Assembly (NCBI GenBank): GCA_963834365.1
Contig: CAWIBS010000028.1
Coordinates: forward strand, 28,142-92,141
Reading direction: 5' to 3'
Source: CAWJAP01 sp963834365
GTDB lineage: Bacteria > Acidobacteriota > Vicinamibacteria > Vicinamibacterales > Vicinamibacteraceae
Length of the DNA stretch: 64,000 nt
Shown: piece by piece, positions 10,819-20,705 of the stretch
Layout: the number at the start of each line of letters is the position of its first letter
How positions within the stretch are numbered: the stretch's first letter is position 1
Translations under genes and position numbers: made by a program
Notes under the pieces: model-generated
What the model saw: only the letters and a program-made list of their open reading frames with translations
What the model was told of the DNA's origin: nothing
Databases searched by the model: none

Positions 10819-12525
10819 ATGCGCTGGACTAGAACGCTTCGCCTGCGTGTCCGCTCGTTGTTTCGGAGCAGCCAGGTAGAGCGGGAACTCGACGAGGAAC
10901 TCGAATGCCACCTGCAACACCTCATCGATGATTACGTGGCTGCCGGTATGCCTTCCCGCGACGCTCGATACAAGGCTCTTCGTGAAATGGGCGCGATCGA
11001 GCAGCGGAAGGAAGAGTGCCGGGACGCACGGGGCCTTGCACTTGTTGATACGCTTCGGCAGGACGTCGCCTACGCTCTACGAGGCGTGCGGCGCAACCCG
11101 GTCTACTCAGTTGTCCTCGTCCTGTCACTGGCGCTGGGCATTGGCGCCAACACGGCTGTGTATTCGGTGCAGTACGCTTTGCTGTTCCGGTCTCTCCCGG
11201 TAAGGGACGCCCACGAGTTGGTTCAATTCGTCACGTACGACCAGGGAGCCGAGCAGCACGAGGGCTCCTTTTCATTCCCGCTGTACACCGAGCTGCAGCA
11301 GGCTGTCGGGCCCTACACTGAGCTCGTCGCGTTGATGCCAGCGAAATCGACGCGTATCGCGATTGATGGCGGGGAACCCGAGACGGCCCTTGTCGAGGCC
11401 GTGACGGCAACCTCATTTGCTGCCCTGCGCGTGAGCGCACGTGTCGGCCGCGTGCTCGACGCAGGCGATGACGGGCAATCGGGAAACTTCGTGGCTGTGC
11501 TCAGCCACGCGACCTGGCAACGCCGGTTTGCCGGCGATCCCCGAGCGATCGGGACGACAATCCGGATCAACAACCGGAGTTACACGGTTGTAGGCGTCAC
11601 GGCCGAGGATTCGCCGGCCTCGAGGCACACCAGCCCACGGACGTCTGGATTTCGCTCGAGGTGGACGTGCCACCCGCCTGGTTGGCGAGTGCGGGATCGC
11701 AGGTGCTCACCATCGTCGGTCGTTTGAAGCAACCGGACGAGTCAAGCCGTGTCGAGTCGATTGCGGCCACGCTGTACGGCCGTCACATGGCCGAGCATTT
11801 CCGGGACGATGGTGTCGTTCGGACGCGCCAGTTGCGGCTGCGCCAGGCAGGCGCTGGCTTGTCTTCGTTGGGATTCCGGTACAGACAGCCGCTGTTGATC
11901 CTGAGGGCGACGGTCGCGATGATCCTGCTGCTGTGTTGCGCCAATGTTGCGAATCTTTTGTCTGCACGACAGGAGAGCCGCAAACAGGAGCTCGCGATTC
12001 GCCTTTCACTCGGAGCGGGCCGCGCTCGTGTATTTCAGCAACTGGTCACGGAGGCGCTGGTCTTCGGCGTCCTGGGCGCCGGTGCTGGCCTGGCTTTGGC
12101 GTTTGCTGGAAGCCGCTGGCTGGTGTCCGTACTGCTGGAACGCACCGTGCCGCTCATGATTGATCTGACACCGGACCTTCACGTTTTGGCGTTTACCACG
12201 TTGGTTGGTAGCGTGGCGGCGCTTGGTGCCGCCGCGTTGCCAGCGCTTCGCGTGTCATCGACCAACGCGGTCGAGAGTCTCAGACACGACGTCAGGACGA
12301 TGAGCCGCCTGCGGTTCGGCAAGGCGTTGGTGGTCCTTCAGGTTCCGGCTCGCTGGTGCTAGTGGTTGCCGCGGGACTCATGATGCAAACGCTTAGCAAC
12401 CTGCGGTCGGCGGACATCGGGTTCGATCGACACCGCCTCGTCGGGTTCGCGCCGGTCTTCCGGCGACTCCTAACCGCGAGACGGCCCCATGTGTCCTATC
12501 GTCCGGCACTTCATTGGCGACAATG
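10819..12525 (+). pseudogene. ADOP-family MacB-like permease, 3'-truncated
   Basis: The N-terminus has the typical ADOP cytoplasmic segment (ELDEELECHL, then FGAIEQ-like ALREMGAIEQRKEECRD), the first membrane helix (YSVVLVLSLALGIGANTAVY), a periplasmic MacB core domain and the FtsX-like helices (LLCCANVANLLSARQ, LAIRLSLGAGRAR). Frames change near 11610 and 12350. After GLMMQTLSNLRSADIGFDRHRLVGF the homology stops and the frame ends at 12523-12525. Full-length family members have about 800-880 residues with a second periplasmic domain and three more helices; here only about 565 residues exist. The missing third is not found downstream, where a methyltransferase gene lies on the other strand, so this copy is probably non-functional. 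Confidence 0.8.
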
Positions 12526-12559
12526 AGGAGTGAGACCTTGGGACGAGTCGCTGGCTATG

Positions 12560-13378
12560 TCAAATATGGGAGAGACCCGGCCGATTCACCTTTTGACGGC
12601 CGCTAGCATCAACGCGCTTCCGTGTACAGTTCGGGTGTACCTCGGTTCGGAATTCCGTGAACCCAAAGCTTTGCAACGCGCCGAGAATGGCCGGTTTTTC
12701 CATCCAATAGCTGTAGACGTCGCCACCGCCACAGAACCTCTTCGAGTCCAGCGACGGACCGTAATTGAAACGGTGCACCGTGTGTTTGAATCCCGCCGTC
12801 TCCATCTGCAGGACCTCGGAGAAGTTTGCGCCGGGCACGGGATTCTTCGCGACGAAGTCCGGATCATAGAAGACCGTCCAAAGGAACAACGAATCGCAAC
12901 GCCGTGCGAGCAACTCCAGCAACTCCACTGGGTTGGTGAGATGGTAAAGGATGCCGCAGGCGACGCCCACGTCGTAGCGCCGATCGACCGTCCTCAAATG
13001 CGCGAGGCAATCGCCAAGGAGGAAATGCGTCCGAGGCATGCCAAAGGTTTCCTTGGCAACCAGGCACTTCAGGTAGGCGCGGGCGTTGGCTTCGATCGAC
13101 GTCACCGATTTCGCGCCGAGACGATCCAGCAAATAGGCGTGCCCGCCTTCGAGCGGTCCGAGCTCCAGCACATCGCGGCCGGTCACGCCGCCTTCAACTC
13201 CCAATTCCATCAACCGATGATGTGCCCACGCGATTCGCGGATCGTCGAACAATGGCGTCGCACCTGCCTTCAAATCGGTGCGGCTAGGCGGCGGTTGCGA
13301 AGACCATTCGCCGGCAAAGAGATCGAGCGCGTTCTGGTCGGATGGCGCGACGCTGAAGAAGTGTTTGAAGTCGGCCAT
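12560..13378 (-). CDS. CmoB/DUF1698-like SAM-dependent methyltransferase
   Basis: The SAM site is DVLELGPLEGGHAYLLDRLG (motif I), with SVTSIEAN as motif II and a VACGILYHLTNPVELLELL segment as motif IV-V. The glycine motif with a following His and the GILYHL box resemble the tRNA wobble-uridine carboxymethyl/methyltransferase-like CmoB group. The start at 13378 (MADFKHFF) is preferred to an upstream one at 13525, because the extra 49 residues are low in complexity and do not look like the family. Its substrate is unclear; it is isolated, next to the broken ADOP gene. Confidence 0.7.
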   Translation of the reverse strand: MADFKHFFSVAPSDQNALDLFAGEWSSQPPPSRTDLKAGATPLFDDPRIAWAHHRLMELGVEGGVTGRDVLELGPLEGGHAYLLDRLGAKSVTSIEANARAYLKCLVAKETFGMPRTHFLLGDCLAHLRTVDRRYDVGVACGILYHLTNPVELLELLARRCDSLFLWTVFYDPDFVAKNPVPGANFSEVLQMETAGFKHTVHRFNYGPSLDSKRFCGGGDVYSYWMEKPAILGALQSFGFTEFRTEVHPNCTRKRVDASGRQKVNRPGLSHI

Positions 13379-13577
13379 GACTGGAGAGGAATCAGCTCGA
13401 ACGTTGTCGTCTCGATTCCCGGCTCCTTCTTCGCGGCCACGAAACACACCCAACCCACGAAAGGAACGAAGAAATCTCCTATGAATCGAAGCGGCTTTCC
13501 GCCAAGGTGCGGTCAGAACCTCCATGGCTTCGGTCCCCGTCTGAGCCCAGCGGCATAGGCCGCGCCACCGCTCTCCC

Positions 13578-14048
13578 TCACGGTAGCTCGTAGATTCCGA
13601 CCAGGCTTACCCGTCGCACCTTGGAAGGCGGTGACCCTGGCAGTGTAGCTTCGAGGCTGCAGCGTGATAATCATCGCGTCGTCGCATCGAACTTGAAGTG
13701 GAAACGCGCCCACCTGCGTTGTGTCGTTGCGCAACGCGGGCTGCGCACTTAGCGGAACATCCCAGTCACTATTTTAGCGCAGCACGGTTTCGCCCTGATG
13801 GATGTGCCAGATCGTTGAGGGTGCGGCTGACGTTGAACGGGGCGTTTGCCAGCGTCGGGCCCACGGCGCGGATGAGGTACGTGCGCGGATCCGGGCCAAT
13901 GACCACCAGGCCCGCGATCAGCAGGTTGCCATCGCTGTTTACCTGGCCGCTTGTGGCGATGTTTCACGAGCTTGCGTGAACGCGATGTCGCGGCATCCGC
14001 ATCGGCATCGTACGCTTCGACGAGCGCCACGCCAGTGTCCGCACCCAT
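13578..14048 (-). pseudogene. Decayed fragment of a secreted repeat-domain protein
   Basis: Read across two small frame changes, the minus strand gives pieces of a domain often found at the C-terminus of secreted Acidobacteriota and Verrucomicrobiota proteins: TGVALVEAYDAD, then GQVNSDGNLLIAGLVVIG, RTYLIRAVGPTLANAPF, a SDWDVPLSAQPAL segment, QVGAFPL, MIITLQPRSYTARV and finally LVGIYELP before a TGA at 13578-13580. The order of motifs matches one complete repeat plus the end of the one before it. No N-terminal partner exists upstream, so this is a stump. Frame calls here are by eye. Confidence 0.55.
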
Positions 14049-14349
14049 CCTGTCGTGAGGGGGGAGGAATGACGGGGGCTGAGAACACGGAGGTTATGCT
14101 AACCGCGAGGCGGCTCTAATGTTTGCTATCGTCATGCTCTGGCGACCGGGCGGCTCCACCGAGACTCCGATGGCACAGGTCATCAGTCTCGACGGCCGAT
14201 CGGCGACAAGCACCTCGCAGGGTTCCTCACCGGGAATCGGCGGTCAATTGGCTGACAATCGGTAATGGCCGGCGGTGGATCGCGGTCGACTGGAGTGGTC
14301 GAAAAGCAACTCATCCCGACCTTCGCCATCCCCGAACGAGGGAACACTG
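14049..14349. other. Intergenic region, no gene recognised
   Basis: About 300 bp between the decayed repeat-domain fragment and the Tat hydrolase. Short open frames exist on both strands but none has a ribosome binding site, a recognisable motif or a coding-like composition. It should contain the promoter of the gene starting at 14350. Confidence 0.4.
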
Positions 14350-16444
14350 ATGAATTTAGAGAGTTCTGCTCGAACGCCGCGCATCTCACGGCGCCGGATG
14401 CTGTGCGCCCTATCCGTCGGCGGGGCGGGTATCGCCTTTGACTGGGACGTCGCGGCCTACGCGACGCAGGCCGCATCTGCGGCAGATACGCCTTCCTTTG
14501 CGGCGCTGAATCGCTTTCCGCGCATGGTCCAGGAGTTCTTCGTGGCGCGCGAGAACGCGCTGCACCAGCAGCGGCTGGAGCGGCTCGACGCGCTGAAGAC
14601 GAAGGCCGACGCGGAGGCCTACGTGCGGACGGTCCGCGGAAAGATCCGTGAGTCGTTCGGACCGTTCCCCGAGAAGACGCCGCTCAACACGCGCGTCACC
14701 AAGGTCGTCGAGCGGGACGCCTACAAGATCGAGAACGTCCTCTTCGAGAGCCGCCCGGGATTCCTGGTGTCGGCGAACCTCTACATCCCGAAAGGGCGGC
14801 CGTTCCCGCTGCCGGGCGTGGTCGGCTCTTGTGGACATTCGGCGAACGGCAAGGCGATCGACACATATCAATCGTTCTGCCAGGGACTCGCGCGTCTCGG
14901 CTACGTCGTGCTGATTTTCGACCCGATCGGCCAGGGCGAGCGCATGCAGTACGTGGATGCGAACTGGAAGCCGGCACGCGGGACCGGCACCGCCGAGCAC
15001 AATTACGCGGGCATCCAGCAGGTCCTGGTGGACGAACACTTCTGCACCTGGCGCGCGTGGGACGCCGTCCGTGCGCTCGATTATCTGGTCACGCGCGAGG
15101 AGGTCGACACGCGCCATCTCGGGATCACCGGCAACTCCGGAGGCGGCACGATGACCACGTGGCTATGCGGTCTCGACGACCGGTGGACGATGGCCGCGCC
15201 GAGCTGTTTCGTCACCGAACTGCGGCGGAACATGGAGAACGAGCTGGGCGCCGATATCGAGCAGATCCCGCCGCGCGCGCTGGCGCTTGGCCTCGATCAC
15301 GAGGACTTTCTCGCGGCGCTCGCGCCGAAGCCGGTCATCATCCTGGCAAAGGAGAAGGACTACTTCGACGCGCGCGGGAACGAAGCCGGCGTACGAGCGG
15401 CTGAAGCGGCTCTACCGCCTCCTCGGCGCGGAGGACAACGTCGCCTACTTCATCGGGCCGACCTACCATGGCTACTCGCAGGAGAACCGCGAGGCGATGT
15501 ACCGATGGTTCAATCGCTGCACCGGCAACTCCGACGCCAGGACCGAGCCGAAGCTGGTTCTGGAGAAGGAAGAGACGCTCTGGTGCACGCCGCGCGGCCA
15601 GGTCGCAGCGCTCGGATCGAAGCCGATTCGTGACTTCACCCGCGAGAAGTCGAAGGTCCTCGCGTCGAAGCGAGCTACCCTCGACGCCGCGGCGCTCGGC
15701 CGGACGGTCACGCAGACGCTCAGACTGCCCGAGCGCAAGGGTGTGCCGGAGTTCCGCATTCTGCGACCGCTGCCCGACCGCAAGTATCCGATCCGTCACG
15801 CGCTGCCGTACATGGTCGAGACCGATCGAGGTGTACACGCACTGGTCTACAGGCTCACCAGGGAGCCGCTCCTCTCGAGGCCGCCGCGCGAGACGAAGAA
15901 GGCGATCCTCTATGTCTCCGATCAGTCAGCGGACGCCGAACTGCGAAGCGAACCGCTCCTGCGAGAACTCATCGAGGCCGATCCCGAAGCGGCGTTCCAT
16001 ACGTGTGACGTTCGCGGCATCGGCGAGTCGACCCCCCAGACCACGAGCCTGAGCAACAGCGACGAGTACAACACCGACTACTTCTATTCGTCGCACGGGC
16101 TCCTGCTCGACTACCCCTACATCGGCCAGCGGACCTTCGACGTGCTCCGCGTCCTCGACTGGCTCGCGGCGTGGGACTACGACCAGGTTCACCTTGCCGC
16201 GCGCGGTCAGGGCGCCGCGCCGGCCGCGTTCGCGGCGCTGCTCTCGCCCCAGGTGACGCGAGTGACGCTGAAGCACCCGCCGGCCTCCTATGCGGAGATC
16301 GCGGAATCACCCGACTACAACTGGCCGCTGTCCGCCCTGCCGGCCGGTGCGCTGGCCGGCTTCGACCTGCCCGACTGCTACCGCGTGCTGAAAGCAAAGG
16401 ACCTCAGGCTGCTCGAGCCGCTCGGCGCCCGGGGGCGAACGTAG
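14350..16444 (+). CDS. Tat-exported two-domain alpha/beta hydrolase, acetylxylan-esterase-like (one frameshift)
   Basis: The N-terminus carries a twin-arginine signal (SRRRMLCALSVGGAG). The first hydrolase domain has PGVVGSCGHSANGK, a FDPIGQGERMQY stretch, the nucleophile elbow GNSGGGTMT, and the acid/His region PKPVIILAKEKDYFD followed, after a frame change near 15385, by the YHGYSQENRE histidine segment. A second, degenerate hydrolase-like domain covers the last 300 residues (HTCDVRGIGES, DYFYSSHGLLLDYPYIGQRT, LKHPPASYAEIAESPDYNW). In domain 2 the elbow is LAARGQGA, so the serine is replaced and this half is probably not catalytic. Same architecture as 4143-6159. The likely role is removal of acetyl or other acyl groups from extracellular polysaccharide. 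Confidence 0.8.
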
Positions 16445-16470
16445 AAGGAGGATGAAGCCCCGACGGATCG

Positions 16471-17160
16471 TCATTGCCCACCGGGCGACGGCGGCTGTCG
16501 GAGATAGTCCTCGCCCAGGCGACGCAGCTTTCCGGCGAGGTCACGGGTGAGATTGCGCTGGAAGACGATTCGGGTCTCGGGATCGGCTTCGAGATACCGC
16601 CGCAGCGTTGCCACTTCCCAGCGCAACGCATGCACCGGCTCCAGTGTCACGGCGTCCACTTCGGCCGGGGCGCCGCTCAGCACGAGTGCGGAACCGACGA
16701 TATCCCCGGCCCCCAGCTCACCCAGGACCCGTCCGTCCTTCGACACACGCACCTTGCCGCGGACAACGAGTGCGATCGCCCCGGCCGGCATGCCGTGCTC
16801 GATCAGACGCTCGCCGGGAGCCGCTGTGGTCCAGGACCCGAGGCTGACAAGTTGCAGTACCTTGCGAGACGGCAGTTGCGCGAACGCGAGCCGGCGAACC
16901 TCCTCCTCGTCGGGCGTGAGCTTGACCGGACGACGTTCGAGGTAGAGACGCCAGGATTGGAAGGCATTGATTCCAGCGAAGACGACACTCCAGGCGATCG
17001 GTGGCCACTGCGGTGTGGGCTGAAGGACGAAGTAGGGGAGCGAAATCAGCGACGCGGCCACCGCGAACAGCCGCAGCCACAGAATGTCGCGGACACTGTA
17101 CGCGACCAGCAGTAGGACGTTGGCCGCGTGAATAAAATAGTTGGGATTGAATGAGGACAC
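16471..17160 (-). CDS. Popeye-domain cyclic-nucleotide-binding membrane protein
   Basis: The 229-residue protein matches bacterial Popeye-domain proteins over its length. Three membrane helices are packed into the first 70 residues (NYFIHAANVLLLVAYSVRDILWL, split by VRD; LFAVAASLISLPYFVL; IAWSVVFAGINAFQSW), followed by the family's LERRPVKLTPDEEEV linker. The cytoplasmic cyclic-nucleotide-binding fold covers about 95-205 with GERLIEHGMPAGAIALVVRG and ELGAGDIVGSALVLSG. The second segment is the phosphate-binding cassette, divergent from CAP-type cassettes as in Popeye proteins. In animals the family binds cAMP; the bacterial ligand is untested here. It is intact and divergent from the dihaem cytochrome gene. 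Confidence 0.85.
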   Translation of the reverse strand: MSSFNPNYFIHAANVLLLVAYSVRDILWLRLFAVAASLISLPYFVLQPTPQWPPIAWSVVFAGINAFQSWRLYLERRPVKLTPDEEEVRRLAFAQLPSRKVLQLVSLGSWTTAAPGERLIEHGMPAGAIALVVRGKVRVSKDGRVLGELGAGDIVGSALVLSGAPAEVDAVTLEPVHALRWEVATLRRYLEADPETRIVFQRNLTRDLAGKLRRLGEDYLRQPPSPGGQ

Positions 17161-17350
17161 GATGACTTCTCCACGCCGAGATAGCTACCTATGGAATCCG
17201 ATGCACTCCCAGTTTGACCGCTGCACCCAGCCTCGTCCTCGAATCCCACACTCGAGGGTACTGGACGCGTTCGACGTCCTCGACGCTTGCGCACCGGGGA
17301 ATGCGGCGGTTTTCAATCTTGAACTTCCCAGGTCGGAGCAAGGTTCGTCA

Positions 17351-18250
17351 ATGAAATGGATGAAGTGGCTCAAACGGAGCGTGGCAGGAGTGGCCGTGCT
17401 GGTGGTGGCGGCGCTTGCCGTCGTCTACGGCGTCAGCTCCTACCGCATGTCCCGCAAGTTCCAGGTGGACCCCCCAGGCGTGGAGGTGCCCAAGGACCCC
17501 GCCTCGCTGGCGGAAGGCAGACGCCTGTTCGTTTCGCGAGGCTGCGCGGACTGCCATGGTGACAATGGCGGTGGCAAAGTCGTCATCGACGACTTCATTT
17601 CCATGCGGCTGGCCGGCAGCAACCTGACGCCGGGCAAGGCGGGGGCGGGGGCCCGCTACACGGACCTGGATCTCGTGCGCGCGATCCGGCACGCCGTGGC
17701 GCCGGACGGCCGGGCCCTCCTGTTCATGCCCGCGCACGAGTACCACGGGTTCAGCGACATGGACGTGGGCTGCCTGATCGCCTACATCCGGACCCTGGCC
17801 CCGGTGGACCCGCCGGCCCCCTCCATGCGGCCCGGGCCGCTGGTGCGGCTGTTGTACCTGGTGGGCGAGGTGCCGCTCGTGCCCGCGGAGTTGATCGACC
17901 ACCGCGCCCCCCGGCCCGCCGCGGTGGCGGTCGGGACAACGGTGGAATACGGCCGCTATCTGGGGAACCTCTGCTCGGGGTGCCACGGCGAGGCTTACGC
18001 CGGCGGGCCCATCCCCGGCGCACCGCCCGACTGGCCGCCCGCCCGCAACCTCACCCCGCACGCCTCCGGCCTGGCGGGTTGGAGTGCGGCGGATTTCGCC
18101 CGTGCCATGAGAGAGGGCAAGCGCAAGGACGGCTCGCCGATCAATCCCATCATGCCCTGGCCGAACTTTCGAAGCATGACCGACACGGAACTCCAGGCGC
18201 TCTGGGCCTACCTCCAGACCGTTCCGCCCAAGGCCTACGGGGAGCGGTAG
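17351..18250 (+). CDS. Membrane-anchored dihaem cytochrome c
   Basis: This 299-residue protein has an N-terminal anchor (about residues 10-27) and two class I cytochrome c domains, each with a haem-binding motif: CADCH at residues 65-69 and CSGCH at 208-212. Candidate sixth-ligand methionines lie in FMPAHEY and IMPWPNF. It probably transfers electrons at the periplasmic face of the inner membrane. ATG at 17351 was chosen because the upstream in-frame sequence is not protein-like. Ribosome binding site weak (CAAGG). It is divergent from the Popeye gene with about 190 bp between them and is followed by a convergent glycosyltransferase. Confidence 0.9.
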   Translation: MKWMKWLKRSVAGVAVLVVAALAVVYGVSSYRMSRKFQVDPPGVEVPKDPASLAEGRRLFVSRGCADCHGDNGGGKVVIDDFISMRLAGSNLTPGKAGAGARYTDLDLVRAIRHAVAPDGRALLFMPAHEYHGFSDMDVGCLIAYIRTLAPVDPPAPSMRPGPLVRLLYLVGEVPLVPAELIDHRAPRPAAVAVGTTVEYGRYLGNLCSGCHGEAYAGGPIPGAPPDWPPARNLTPHASGLAGWSAADFARAMREGKRKDGSPINPIMPWPNFRSMTDTELQALWAYLQTVPPKAYGER

Positions 18251-18274
18251 CGGCGGGTCGGCGGAGCCGCCGTC

Positions 18275-19840
18275 CTATCGGGGCGCGGACAGATCGAACA
18301 CGCGCAAGCTGCGCAGTCCCTTTGGCATCGGGATCTGCTTGTACGTCGTCGTCAGGAGCGCGGCCACCTCGGGTTTGCCGGCAGAGAGGTCCTCCCAATC
18401 GGCGGTCGCAAAGTAGCGTGCGCCGAGGCGCGCGCGCAGGTGCTCCACTTCCGGCGCGGTGATCGAGCGCACGTCGAAGCTCCAGCCCTGGCGATGGGCG
18501 AAGTAGAGCAGCATCGGCGAGTTGGCCCCGCCGTCGATGTACTCCACGGTCACCACCAGTCCGGCCGGATCGGTGGCCCGGCGCACCGCCTCGCCGGCAT
18601 GCACGAGCCGCTGCTGCAGGTTGTCGAGCCGGTACAAGTGCCTCAGCGCTCCGGAGTCGCGCATCCCCTGCACGGCCGCGAGGAGCGCAATCGCGGCGAC
18701 GGCGAGCGGTCCGATCGCCGCCGGCAGCGTACGACGGCGCCACTCGGCATCGAACAGCGGCGCCGCGGCCACGCCGAAATACAACATCAACGGCGGCAGC
18801 AGCGGCAGCTGATGGAACTCGTGCCGGTACTGCCCTTCAAAGGCCACGAGGAGCAGCGCGAGCCCGCCGAGCGCCCAGAGATCGACGGGCGTGCGGCCGG
18901 CACTTCGGCGGGCCTGCCACCATCCGAGCAGGGCCCCGGCGGCACCGATCGCCGTCAAGTGCAGCATCCAGAAGCGATCGAGGAACTCCAGCCAGGCCTC
19001 CGCGGACAGCAGTCGCGCCTTCGTCGCCCAATGCGAGACCGATCCGAACTCGACGTCCGGTGCGACGGCAGGGGGATAGGTGCCCGATGGCCGGAAAACC
19101 GCTTGCGTCAACCCGGTTTCGAGAAAGATCCGGTCCGCATGCCAGTACCATGCGGCGGTCAGGGCCACTGCCGCGGTGAGGCAGATCCAGGCCTTGCCGT
19201 CCACGAGCACCCGCCATCGGCGATGGCGCCATCCCGTCCCGGCAATCGGCGCCAGCACCAGAATCGCCGGCAGCTTCACCAGGGGGGCCAGAGCGGCGAG
19301 GACGCCCGCCAGCACCGCCCGTCGCCAGGTCGGGCGCTCGAAGTAGACGTCCCACGCCCAGACGGCCGCCACCATGAAGGTGAGCATCGGCGTGTCCGAG
19401 AGGAAGCTGCGCCCGAAGAACGTCACGCTGGGTGACACCGCCATGAGACCCGCCGCCGCCAGGCCGGCGGCCCGGCCGAACAGACGCGCCCCCAGGCCAT
19501 ACATGCAGAACACGCCGCCGACCGAAAACCCGGCGGCGACCAGCCGCGCGACCACATGAGACTCGCCGGTGACGCGCCACAGCGCACCGGTGATCCACTG
19601 GAGCAGCGGGAACTCCATGCCGACGATGCCGTCGAGGCCACCCCACGACACTCGGGGGTGCCACAGGTCGAGGGACCCCTCGGCGAAGTGGCGGGCGATG
19701 TCGGCGTTGGTGATCTGACGCCAGCTGTGGGCGTCGATGAGGGGCACCTCGACATGCCAGAGGCGGAACGCCACGGCCGTCAGCAGCACGCCGAGCAGCG
19801 GAAGATCGAGGGCAAAACGGTGACGGGCGGGCGGATTCAT
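18275..19840 (-). CDS. GT39/ArnT-like membrane glycosyltransferase
   Basis: A polytopic GT-C enzyme of about 521 residues using polyprenyl-phosphate sugar donors at the periplasmic face. The first loop after helix 1 holds the DAHSWRQITNADIA motif with the catalytic-type aspartate. About ten hydrophobic segments follow (VVARLVAAGFSVGGVFCMYGL, GLALLLVAFEG, LPAAIGPLAVAAIALLAAV). The C-terminal 120 residues are soluble (VVTVEYIDGGANSPMLLY), as usual in PMT_2-family enzymes. The start at 19840 (MNPPARHRF) removes a charged, unrelated upstream extension. The gene is intact. The acceptor could be lipid A, a protein or an O-antigen unit; the sequence does not decide. Confidence 0.8.
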   Translation of the reverse strand: MNPPARHRFALDLPLLGVLLTAVAFRLWHVEVPLIDAHSWRQITNADIARHFAEGSLDLWHPRVSWGGLDGIVGMEFPLLQWITGALWRVTGESHVVARLVAAGFSVGGVFCMYGLGARLFGRAAGLAAAGLMAVSPSVTFFGRSFLSDTPMLTFMVAAVWAWDVYFERPTWRRAVLAGVLAALAPLVKLPAILVLAPIAGTGWRHRRWRVLVDGKAWICLTAAVALTAAWYWHADRIFLETGLTQAVFRPSGTYPPAVAPDVEFGSVSHWATKARLLSAEAWLEFLDRFWMLHLTAIGAAGALLGWWQARRSAGRTPVDLWALGGLALLLVAFEGQYRHEFHQLPLLPPLMLYFGVAAAPLFDAEWRRRTLPAAIGPLAVAAIALLAAVQGMRDSGALRHLYRLDNLQQRLVHAGEAVRRATDPAGLVVTVEYIDGGANSPMLLYFAHRQGWSFDVRSITAPEVEHLRARLGARYFATADWEDLSAGKPEVAALLTTTYKQIPMPKGLRSLRVFDLSAPR

Positions 19841-20161
19841 CGAGCGCCCGGGGATCGTAGCGCACCCGAGCGGCCCCGCGCAGACGATGCCCGTTTCGTC
19901 ATGGTCGTATCGATCTCCGGCAGCTGTCGAAGTGGGGAAGTCGTCCTCGAGTACGCGCCGGACAAACACAGCCAACCTACGGCACGCGGCAGGAAGTCGC
20001 CGAGTGCCCCGTAGACACGGACGGACACGGAGGGCATGTCACACTGGGGCAGCGGGCTTCAGGCTACAGGTAGACCGGGTCCGGGGGCGCGTCAGAGTTC
20101 GGACCCAGGAGCCCGGGGTGCGCAGCCCGCAGGCTGTCGCCCGACAACCCGAGGAGCATCC
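19841..20161. other. Intergenic region between divergent genes
   Basis: About 320 bp between the glycosyltransferase start and the SRPBCC gene start. I see no gene, tandem repeat or clear hairpin. The region should hold two divergent promoters. Confidence 0.4.
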
Positions 20162-20617
20162 ATGAGCGACCCGGCCGTGTGGGAGTGCCAGCGCTCGGTT
20201 GAAGCCGAAGTTTCCGCCCCGTTCGCGTGGCAGTACATGTCCGACGTGTCCAACTGGAGCGACCCGCCGGCAGCATTCACCCTGGACGGGCCGTTCGTGG
20301 ACGGGGTCCGTGGCACCACCCGGATGCCGGACCAGCCCGACAGGCAGTGGACGATTCGCAACGTCGATCCGGGCAAGGCCTACACCATCGAGGGAGACCT
20401 GGGAGGCGCGCGTTTTCTGAGTCACTGGCGTTTCGAGCCGCTCTCCGATGGCCGAGCGAGACTCACGCAGCGCCTGGAGCTCGTCGGAGAGCACGCCGCG
20501 ACGTACGTGGACGGCGTCCGTGCTGCCTTCGAACCGAACCTCGAACCGGGCATGCGACGGCTTGCGGGCCTGATGGCGCAGGCAGCCGCGAAGCGCCCGG
20601 CTGAGGGATCGTCCTGA
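20162..20617 (+). CDS. SRPBCC-superfamily protein
   Basis: The 151-residue product fits the START/SRPBCC fold: WECQRSVEAEVSAPFAWQYMSDVSNW is the strand-helix start (split: SVEAEVSAPFAWQYM, DVSNW), followed by GTTRMPDQPDRQWTIRNVDP, FLSHWRFEPLSDGRARLTQR and a long C-terminal helix that closes the cavity. Such proteins bind hydrophobic ligands or act as cyclases and dehydratases; no catalytic residues can be assigned. Upstream sequence has GGAGC before the ATG, a usable ribosome binding site. Confidence 0.75.
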   Translation: MSDPAVWECQRSVEAEVSAPFAWQYMSDVSNWSDPPAAFTLDGPFVDGVRGTTRMPDQPDRQWTIRNVDPGKAYTIEGDLGGARFLSHWRFEPLSDGRARLTQRLELVGEHAATYVDGVRAAFEPNLEPGMRRLAGLMAQAAAKRPAEGSS

Positions 20618-20705
20618 TGCCCGCGGCCCTCACGCGAATCACTGCTGCCCCGAGATCGACCTCCCGGCGTAGCGTTCTGCCGCCGCGGGCGGCCCGCGGT
20701 GTGGC

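Noticed and set aside
18440..19435. 331-residue open frame antisense to the glycosyltransferase
   Set aside because: Shadow of a membrane protein gene; no hydrophobic segments or known domain.
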